This document shows, piece by piece, positions 56,385 through 64,000 of a stretch of DNA of 64,000 bases. The DNA comes from Pseudopyrenochaeta lycopersici (Eukaryota; Ascomycota; Dothideomycetes; Pleosporales; Pseudopyrenochaetaceae), in NCBI GenBank assembly GCA_003313425.1, contig NHZP01000026.1:620001-684000 (forward strand). Reading direction: 5' to 3'. The notes beneath the pieces were generated by a model that was not told the origin of the DNA, ran no database searches, and saw only the letters and a program-made list of their open reading frames with translations. How positions within the stretch are numbered: position 1 is the first letter of the stretch; each line of letters begins with the position of its first letter. The translations under genes were made by a program, and so were the position numbers.

Positions 56385-58403
56385 ATGCCCTCTAAATCAC
56401 GTGGGTTGAGAACCTCTACAGGCTGGTAAGTCTTCCTACATTCCACAATGCAGGGCATGATAACAGGTTCCTACATTGTAATCTATCGCTGCCGTCCACC
56501 TTGATTGAACCCGGTGCTGCAAAATGATAAGCGGAATGTAGTCGCATTTGACTGACACGCACCAGCTTAACATGTCGCAAGCGGCGAGTCAAGTGCGATG
56601 AGGTTCGCCCCAGCTGCAAGAATTGCGAGAGAGTAGAACGAGAGTGCGTTTACGTTGACAAGACGACCGGTCCTCGACGACCGCGAACACTAAGTGCCCG
56701 CAAAGTCAGCGAGACGCCAGCTGCCCTCGATGATGCGTCAACCATGAGCGAGCCTGAGGCTATCAGTCTTCCAGTGCCCACCACTGGCTTAAACTCAGAT
56801 GCTGTCGACCCTATCCAGCCGTGGGTCTCTTTTCCTATCCAGCAGCAAGAAGTGCCCAGCGATATGATCCCAGATGATACCTTTTTTCTCGACGATAGTT
56901 TATTCTCGTTTGGGGACACATTAGCGCCCAATTTCGGCCCAGTTGAGTGGTATGATCTGCTTGCCGAAGACGCTATTAGCAACATGCAGGGACAGACACA
57001 GAGTAGCCGCTGGAATTTTGACATTACCAGCTTATCGAGGAGACAATCTCCGCGGCAATCAGTCGCTCTAGAAATGGGTGACAGCTCATTCGCTGGTGAG
57101 AGTGGCCAAGCAGTGGATAGCCAGCTTCTTCCTACCCAGCCTTGGAACACTGTTACCAGGATAGAACTGAAACGGGAGGAGCTTGTCTACTTTGAGCACT
57201 TTGTCGATGTAGTTGCACCTATTCTGGATTTGTTCGATCCTGCGAGACACTTTGCTAGCATTGTCCCGCACCTCGCTCTTCGCAACGTTGGTTTGTTGAA
57301 GTCGCTTCTTGCCGTCGGCGCCTGCCATATGGCCATATATCAAACGCAGGAACCCAGCAATGAGTTCGTATCTCCGATACCACCCAGCACACCTGCATCG
57401 ACATTTAGCCTTCCCCCAAGCACGAACAGGATCGCGGAACAGTACTACTATGAGACCTTACATTATCTTTCTCAGAATCTGCTCTACCAGTCGTACACAA
57501 CCTCCCATGAGATTCTTGCTACGGCCATAATGATCAGCACGTATGAGATGTTTGGCACAGTAAGTACTTCCGACCACAGCAACTGGGACCGCCACCTCCG
57601 AGGAGCTTTTTGGATTCAGCGTAATTCAGATACCAGCGGGGAATCCATACATGGGTTGCAACGTGCAGTTTGGTGGGCATGGCTTCGTCAGGATATCTGG
57701 GCTGCATTCCGCACAGGTCGGCCAGCATTGACGATTCATCAGCCAAAAATACCCATGTCTGAACTGACTTCGGATGGGTTATCGACACGGATTATCTATA
57801 TCGCCGCGAAATGCGTACAGTTCGCGGCTACTCCGAAGGAGGGTGATATTGCTGGTTACATTGAAGCGGGAGACACATTAATGCGGATGCTCGATGCCTG
57901 GAAACGGATCCTTCCATCATCCTTCGAGCCTATACCAGTCACGATGATGCAGTCTTCGCCAAGCTCGATATCAGAGACGCAGCAAGTAGTACCCATTTGG
58001 ATTCATCCTCCGGCACATGCTGCCGCCATACAGACATATCACTTCGCAAGAATCATTATGATTTTGAATCAGCCTTCAACTGGAGGACTTAATATGTACC
58101 AGACTCGGTTCAAGCTGCTGCGCGAGAGCACTGTGACTATTTGTGGCATAGCCGTGGCACAACAGTCACAAAACCTTCCGAGCGCTTTCGTCAGCTTCCA
58201 GGCAGTGTATGCAGGTTAGTGCAACACCACACATTTAATCAACGCACGGAGCTAACGAAGATATAGCGGCTCTTTGTGCCGAGACACAGGACCGACAAAG
58301 AGAAATCCTCGAGATCTTGGACAAAGTTCTAACTGTTAGCAAATTTCCATCAAAATCAATATTGGACGATCTCGTCAATGTTTGGGGCGGCACAGGGGGA
58401 TGA
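56385..58403 (+). CDS. Zn(II)2Cys6 transcription factor (Fungal_trans_2)
   Basis: Nuclear DNA-binding regulator. Three exons close in frame: 56385-56425, 56566-58214 and 58267-58403, giving 608 residues. The first intron splits the codon of the first zinc-ligand Cys (TG|C), and splicing forms the binuclear cluster CLTCRKRRVKC then CKNCERVEREC, about residues 14-41. That is the complete C-x2-C-x6-C-x6-C-x2-C-x6-C pattern. The Fungal_trans_2-like region fills 185-600: YFEHFVDVVAPILDLFDPAR, LKSLLAVGACHMAIY, ILATAIMISTYEMFGTV, WWAWLRQDIWAAFRTGRPAL. The last exon supplies LEILDKVLTVSKFPSKS and the stop. The dihydroxyacetone-synthase-like gene lies 0.6 kb downstream on the same strand; regulation of it is a hypothesis. 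Confidence 0.92.
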
Positions 58404-59037
58404 TTCCCAAGACAGGTCGTGAGACCAAATTTATACGCATTGTTTGGAAGGCTACTGGCCTACGCGTACCAGGAACAATTGTAGAACGCTTATGCTAGCT
58501 CCCTGAAGTAAAACTGCGCAAGAGACGAGCACGATTTGCTAGTTCTAGCGACCTCCTCTTGACGGTCATCCTACGTTCACAGTCCAAGCAAAACAATGTC
58601 TGAAGAGTTATACTCTCTGGCAGACACATACATCTCCTTCGTATGCCCGCACCTGGGGCCCCGCACACGCGGATTCCATAGGCGTGAAGGCGACATCATG
58701 ACACAGTCCTTTAGGTTGGACCTCGTGTCGAGAGCCAATGAGCTTCTAGCGCTCGCTTCGTCGCTTGATTTCCTTCCGTCCACTATGCTGTATCGGGACG
58801 AATGTTGAATAACCAAACTCTACCATTCATAGAACTGGAATGGAGACTTTCAACAAACACATATGGGCCTGGATACAGACGAGCTCGTCTCGGTCGGCTT
58901 GAGCTGATGATTCTCCTCCTTCACTCTAGAGTATGCTTCAAGGATGAACGTCAAATGCATTATGTAGATAAATATCAACTGCCTGCTGCAATTGAACGAC
59001 ATTCGAGTCATCTGGAATTGGTACCCTTACTTTCATC
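58404..59037. other. Intergenic, transketolase promoter
   Basis: About 630 bases between the Zn2Cys6 factor and the dihydroxyacetone-synthase-like gene. CGG-containing half-sites of the sort Zn2Cys6 proteins bind occur only sparsely (for example near 58672). Two short frames (71 and 98 codons) overlap here without motifs. Confidence 0.4.
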
Positions 59038-61627
59038 ATGTCGCCGTCTCTCGAATTCTACGATCAGGTCTCCACGGATCTTCCGATCAAGCCTTTAGCA
59101 ACGAAAGTCAATGGCGTGTCCGGCGTTGCTGCTGTACAGCTCGATGGCTCTGATAAACACGAACTTGTTCTCGGGCATTTCCGCGCATACATCGCAGATC
59201 TCTGCCAACAGTTCAATGGAGGCCACCCTGGGTATGTTTGAGCACATCCGTAATTCAACGAGAAAGCCCAGGTTCTGATAACGTGAAGGTCTGCCATGGG
59301 TATGGCTGCGATAGGCGTAGCTCTGTACAAGTATGTTATGAAGTTCTCGCCAAAGAACGGCGGCTACTTCAATCGTGATCGATTTGTTTTGTCAAACGGT
59401 ACGTTTGATCTGGTTATAATGGCCGTAAAATTTTCAGGCTGTGGATCAGGCTTGATGATCAAATTCCAAGTTAACAACGATACCAGGCCATGCATGCCTA
59501 TGGCAGTACCTTTTTATGCACCTTGTCGGTGTCGAGAGTATGACTACGGAGCAGCTTAAAACTTATCACTCATCACGATACGACTCGATCTGCCCAGGAC
59601 ATCCTGAGATCGAGAATGAAGGTGTCGAAGTCACCACAGGCCCTCTTGGCCAAGGAGTTGCCAATGCTGTTGGTCTTGCTATGGCTACAAAGCATCTTGC
59701 TGCAACATACAACCGAGATGGCCACGAAGTGGTCAACAATATGACCTGGTGCATGATTGGTGATGCCTGCCTCCAGGAAGGTGTCGGTCTTGAAGCAGTT
59801 TCGCTGGCTAGTCATTGGAAGTTGAATAATCTCTGCATAATTTACGACAACAACAACATCACTTGTGACGGTACCGCTGACGTTGCCAATTCCGGAGAAA
59901 ATATGAACGACAAGATGCGCGCCACCGGCTGGAATGTTATCGATATTCTCGACGGACACTCCAATGTCAGTGCCATTGTACATGCGCTCCTCGCGGCTCG
60001 GGATAGTGAAAAGCCAACCTTCATCAATATCCGCACTGTCATCGGTTTTGGATCAGGCAAAGCGGGTACCCCGGCAACTCATGGTGCTGCGCTTGGTCTT
60101 GACGACATTGCGAACATCAAGAAGACGTTCGGCCTGAATCCAGAGGAGCATTATGTGCTTCCTTCGGAAATGTATAGCTTTTTTGAGGATGTAGGTTCTC
60201 GTGGAAAGCAGCTCGAGGCTGATTGGTCGGCCACTGTCAGTGCCTACGAAAAGGCATATCCGAAGCTGGCTGCTGAGTTCAAGTTACGCGTCGCAGGCAA
60301 GATGCCAGAAGATTGGACGAAGTTCATTCCCAAGAAAGAATATCTGCCCAAGGAGCCCACCGCCACTCGGAAATCTGCCGGTATCATTGGTAATCCTCTC
60401 GGCGAAAACATGGGCAATTTTCTGGTTGGTACTGCCGATTTGACTCCATCGTGCAATGTTGCATACAGTAAGAAGGTTGATTTCCAATCAGTGAGTTATT
60501 CATTCCCAATCAATCTGATAATTATGTACTGAAGAGACGAAGCCTGAACTTAAGACTGATTGTGGTCTTGATGGCGATTATACTGGACGATACGTTCACT
60601 ACGGCATTCGCGAGCATGCTATGTGCGCGATTTCCAACGGCCTTGTCGCATTCAACAAGGGCACGTTTCTGCCTATCACATCATCTTGTAAGTGAGCCCC
60701 TAAAATATCTCCTGCATACAAAACGTGCACTTGGAGTATTCAGTGACAACTTCTTTTGCCCATTACGGAAGCTTCGCGAAGTACTCTAAGCGTATATATG
60801 TCTAAGAGACACAACTTTCTTCTCCTTCATAGAACGTTTTACTGACAGTATATCAATCATTAGTCTTCATGTTTTATCTGTACGCTGCACCTGCAGTCCG
60901 CATGGGCGCCCTTCAAGGCCTACAGCAAATACACATAGCGACGCACGATTCTATTGGTACTGGAGAAGATGGCCCTACACATCAACCGATTGCTCTTGCA
61001 GCACTGTATAGGGCTATGCCTAACTTGCTCTACATGCGCCCTTGCGACTCCGAGGAAGTTGCGGGGGCTTTCGAGGTTGCTATAAAGGCTACAGAAACGC
61101 CTAGCATCATCTCATTATCACGCCAGGTTCTGCCACAATGGGAACAGTCCTCACGTGAAGGCTTTGCGAAGGGGGCATACGTTTTTGTCGAGGAGGAGGA
61201 ATTTGATGTGACTCTCATAAGCACGGGTTCTGAGATGGTCTTCGCCATGCAGACTCGTGACCTATTGAAGTCAAAGTTCAATGTCACTGCACGTGTTGTC
61301 TCGTTCCCTGTCCCAAGGTTGTTCGAGCAACAGACCCGCGAGTATAAGCAATCTGTTTTGAAGTCCAAGGCTGGCAAACCGGCCGTAGTTATTGAGGCGT
61401 ACGCTGCAAATGGATGGGAGCGCTATGCTGATGCGGCTGTGTCGATGCGAAGATTTGGGAAGAGCCTGCCAAGCAAGACTGCATATAAGTACTTTGGCTT
61501 CGAACCAGAGGTCATGGCACCAAAGATTAAGGATCTGGTAGAGGAGGTGAAGCGTGATGGTATTGAAATACTGAGGGGAGACTTTCGAGATCTGAACGGT
61601 ACCCTGGGCGTTGGCTTCGAGCACTGA
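59038..61627 (+). CDS. Dihydroxyacetone synthase-like transketolase
   Basis: Thiamine-diphosphate enzyme that moves a two-carbon unit from xylulose 5-phosphate; dihydroxyacetone synthases use formaldehyde as acceptor. Five exons close in frame: 59038-59231, 59289-59398, 59487-60490, 60543-60687 and 60864-61627, giving 738 residues. Splicing restores GGHPG|SAMGMAAIGVALYKY and RFVLSNG|HACLWQYLFMH. The TPP site is GDACLQEGVGLEA to IIYDNN. HYGIREHAMCAISNGLVAFN and FFMFYLYAAPAVRMGALQ are the pyrimidine-binding core. CGPLGQGV-like (TTGPLGQGVANAVGLAMATK) and NNNITCDG favour dihydroxyacetone synthase over plain transketolase. It ends LGVGFEH, with no SKL-type peroxisomal signal, so it may be cytosolic. 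The 176-nt fourth intron is long for this window. Confidence 0.9.
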
Positions 61628-62066
61628 GCGAAAAGATCACCATTTAGCATCTTTCGGGAGTTTGGGAGTGCATTATAAAAATACGGTGTCACATTAGCAC
61701 CGCCTTTCAATTTCTAGCAACCTGTCACTCCACTCTTTTCTCCCGCCGTTAGCTCCAATGCACAAGGTGACCAGCCCGGTTTGCGTACTACCATACATAG
61801 CCATTAGGTTACCAGTTCATCTATATGGTACTACATACACACGGGAAGCCTTTCGAGTAGTTTCCGTCCCATGAATACAGGACAGGTAGCTTCACGTGCA
61901 TTCAATTTTGCTCGCTGGCAATTTGCAGAGTGCATTCTGGTCATCCACACGGAGCAGATCTTACGCATTAGGAACAGGCTAAACGCTGAGCTTTGTGCGG
62001 GCGTGAACTCATACTGTAGTAAGAGGATTGACATCATTCGTCTTGTTTCACGCTGCTGACGGGCAC

Positions 62067-62081
62067 GGGGCTCGCGCCCCG
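62067..62081. other. GC-rich inverted repeat
   Basis: CGGGGCTCGCGCCCCG can fold back with GGGGC pairing to GCCCC around a short loop. It lies 440 bases after the dihydroxyacetone-synthase-like stop. Role unknown. Confidence 0.4.
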
Positions 62082-62537
62082 CTGCAGGTCGCTCATCCAG
62101 GATCGCTCCTCAGAGTTCCGTTTAACCCTATATTGACGTAGCATCAAGAGATGAACCCACAATAACCTGCATGTAAATGTGATAGAGGGTATTATCTTGT
62201 ACTGCCTGAGGTTGCGGGGAGCGTGAACGGAATGGGCATGAACGCAGCGATTTCAGGGCTTCGGGCAACGCCACCTACCGTGATAATCTCTCATACGCTT
62301 TCTGCCGCCTGTTACTACCCCTATCTATTGTTCACCATCGATCTTCAGTTGCCGCCGTGGCTACTTCCATAAGTTAACAACAATATCATTCCACTATCTT
62401 GGACCAGCAAGAGATATTATCTCATCACACCTTGGGGTAAATTGCTCATATGTGTTTAAAATGTAGTAATAGATATTTTTCACAAATTGTTTCCCCAGAT
62501 ATACGCCCAGAGACACACTACAGCTCGAAGGTCGACG

Positions 62538-62543
62538 TATAAA
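62538..62543 (+). promoter_or_regulatory. TATA box of the DUF4360 gene
   Basis: TATAAA 95-100 bases before the start codon, followed by an A/C-rich leader. This is the clearest core promoter in the window. Confidence 0.6.
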
Positions 62544-62637
62544 GGCGACCGCGCACCCACCACAGTATGCTCTTCTCCACATAGAACAACACAGTTGAGG
62601 TCATACCAGCGACACATTCTCACGATCATCTTCCGTC

Positions 62638-63432
62638 ATGAAAATCTTTCTCGCATTATCCCTCGGCCTTATCAGCCTCGTCACCGCCATCGCTTTGCCT
62701 GCTCCCGATGCCGACCCGATAGTTCGCATTCTTCCACCGAACTGGGCGTTCAACATTACTTCCCTCAGCGGCCCAGGCTGCCCCGACTTCGCAAAGCCGT
62801 CTACCGATTCCTACAACACGCGCCTGACGTTCGGTCAAAACACTATGGATGGTAGTGAAATCTACTACTGGCACATAGCATATCCAAGTTTGCGCGCTAG
62901 CTTGGGCAGTGTGGAGCATACGTGGTGCGAAACAGAGTTGAGTTATACAGAGTTTGCGGATGTGGAGAAGAGCAAGAGTGGAGACCATTATAGATTGAGG
63001 CTCCATAAGAATGGAACGAAGGTGATAGCAAATTATGACCTCGATGAGGGGGTCGAGGCGTCGTGGGAAGTAACATATGCCACTGGACGTGGAAGCGAAG
63101 TATGCTTTGTGTCCTGCAGATGTAACGGTGGCTGCGCTAATCATGTGAGTTAGATCACCGACGAAATTGCTATTGCCGGTCCCCAGAAGTCCGGTCCATA
63201 CGGGCAGTGGGATTACTCTCCCGTCTCCAAGGAACTTGACCTTTACAAGCTACCCCAGTGTGGCGCAGGGAAGATCAAATTCAGGATTGACCTCAATATT
63301 AAGGGTAAAAGTGGTAAGAACGGAGTGGTGGATAGTGAGAAGGGCAAGCCTAAGGATGGCAAAGAACAGTACTATGGCGTGGAGGTAGGCTGGAGCTATG
63401 ATTGGGAGAAATGTTTTACTAGTGATGTTTGA
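62638..63432 (+). CDS. DUF4360 secreted protein
   Basis: Secreted protein of the DUF4360 family, widespread in fungi and of unknown function. Two exons, 62638-63099 and 63154-63432, join in frame to give 246 residues. The start MKIFLALSLGLISLVTAIAL is a signal peptide. Typical family features follow: NWAFNITSLSGPGCPDFAKP near the start of the mature protein, LTFGQNTMDGSEIYYWHIAY, then TWCETELSYTEFAD. The second exon has ITDEIAIAGPQKSGPYGQWD and a C-terminal VGWSYDWEKC. Cys pairs (GCPD, TWCE, PQCGAG, EKC) probably form disulfides. The intron has a GCGCTAATC branch site. Read-through of the intron would give a truncated 171-residue protein. Confidence 0.9.
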
Positions 63433-63551
63433 TAAATTCGGTACTGGCTCTGGACGAGGTATCAAGAGGAGTCAGGATGATGAAAAGTTTCTTCCGAATG
63501 ATACAGCCACACAATACATCAAATTACATCCGTAGGAACAGATTTGGCTGA

Positions 63552-63578
63552 GATGCAAGTGATGCAAGTGATGCGAGT
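63552..63578. repeat. Tandem 9-mer repeat, three copies
   Basis: GATGCAAGT twice, then GATGCGAGT, directly adjacent. Lies about 120 bases after the DUF4360 stop. Short slippage-type repeat. Confidence 0.7.
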
Positions 63579-63639
63579 CGTGTTCTCTGGTTCCAACCCC
63601 CTCCATTTCCCCTTTCGATATCTATCGTTCCCTCATGAC

Positions 63640-63666
63640 AGATACATGACAATAGATACATGACAA
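63640..63666. repeat. Direct repeat of 13 bases
   Basis: AGATACATGACAA occurs twice, separated by one T. No associated gene feature. Confidence 0.7.
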
Positions 63667-63804
63667 GTATATGCTGGTGTGAGAGTTGCTCCACCCGGCC
63701 AAGCATATGTGCTTGTCTCCGCGGGCAATGTATGCAATGGTAGCAGACTCGTTTGATGCCCTAGAAATTGTTAAGCTTCATATAAAATACGCCAATAATT
63801 CGGT

Positions 63805-63933
63805 TTACTCACTCCTACGAAAAGGTATGACCCCTGCTGGCATGAATCTACCAAACATTACTATGAGGGGTATGGTGAGATGCACGAGTAAGGTAGCGAG
63901 TCCGATGCGAGCTTCGAGAGTCCAAATGGTCAT
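63805..63933 (-). CDS. Candidate first exon of a small membrane protein (weak)
   Basis: A 42-codon minus-strand frame begins MTIWTLEARIGLATLLVHLT and continues IPLIVMFGRFMPAGVIPF, a plausible membrane-spanning helix. A GTAAAC donor after FRRSE, a CTTAAC branch-like site and an ATTTCTAG acceptor could join it in frame to ASNESATIAYIARGDKHICL at lower coordinates. I could not complete the gene, so this is a suggestion only. Confidence 0.18.
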   Translation of the reverse strand: MTIWTLEARIGLATLLVHLTIPLIVMFGRFMPAGVIPFRRSE

Positions 63934-64000
63934 TTTGGTGTTGTATGAGGTTGCTGTGAAACAGGTACAAGGTGCTGTGAGAAATTTCTTCTAGATGAAA

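Larger units (their letters stand above)
61628..62637. other. Intergenic
   Basis: About 1 kb between tandem genes. The distal part is the promoter of the DUF4360 gene with a TATAAA at 62538. A GC-rich GGGGCTCGCGCCCCG block near 62067-62081 forms a nearly perfect hairpin. No supported gene. Confidence 0.4.
63433..64000. other. Right-edge stretch
   Basis: Holds the short repeats listed separately and a weak candidate minus-strand exon. A 102-codon plus-strand frame (63686-63994) has no motif and is probably chance. Confidence 0.4.

Overview
The window is eukaryotic. Genes carry short spliceosomal introns (about 47-180 nt) with GT or GC donors, CTAAC/CTGAC-type branch sites and AG acceptors. 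They sit one per about 2 kb on both strands, with no operons. The gene set (Zn2Cys6 regulator, Ecm14, Mtg1, Vms1, FHIP, secreted DUF4360 protein, dihydroxyacetone-synthase-like transketolase) points to a filamentous ascomycete (Pezizomycotina). Dothideomycetes is my best guess; that class assignment is inference.

Layout. 1-24 kb: the 5' two-thirds of PIK1 (runs off the left edge), an Rmd1/DUF155 protein, two small secreted proteins, a possible relic, a short-chain dehydrogenase, a 1449-residue Sec7-PH Arf-GEF, the pseudo-carboxypeptidase Ecm14, Vms1, a Gcs1-type ArfGAP and a two-exon Cys-rich secreted protein. 24-33 kb: housekeeping genes Mtg1, Sfc1 carrier, twinfilin, a U3-snoRNP-associated (Utp16-like) protein and a mitochondrial TPR/Sel1-like protein. 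33-43 kb: a secreted type-B carboxylesterase, an isochorismatase-like hydrolase, an unknown conserved protein, ETF beta and a five-exon FHIP (dynein/early-endosome adaptor). 44-52 kb: an RBR ubiquitin ligase, an AIFM2/FSP1-like oxidoreductase and an Acinus-like SAP/RRM protein. 52-64 kb: a secreted HExxH protein, a TMEM184/Ost-alpha membrane protein, a Zn2Cys6 factor next to a dihydroxyacetone-synthase-like transketolase, and a DUF4360 secreted protein.

Most neighbours are unrelated, as is usual in such genomes. Two groupings may be more than chance. Pik1, the Arf-GEF and the ArfGAP all act in Golgi Arf/PI4P membrane traffic and lie within 22 kb. The Zn2Cys6 factor lies 0.6 kb upstream of the dihydroxyacetone-synthase-like gene in the same orientation. 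I rebuilt exon-intron structures by hand and checked that the phases add up; every spliced gene listed closes in frame. I found no transposon with intact coding, no tRNA or rRNA gene and no CRISPR array. No wholly new multi-gene system is evident. The best leads are uncharacterised secreted proteins, two GC-AG introns, a competing-acceptor exon in a small secreted protein and a free-standing RBR ligase beside a gene desert.
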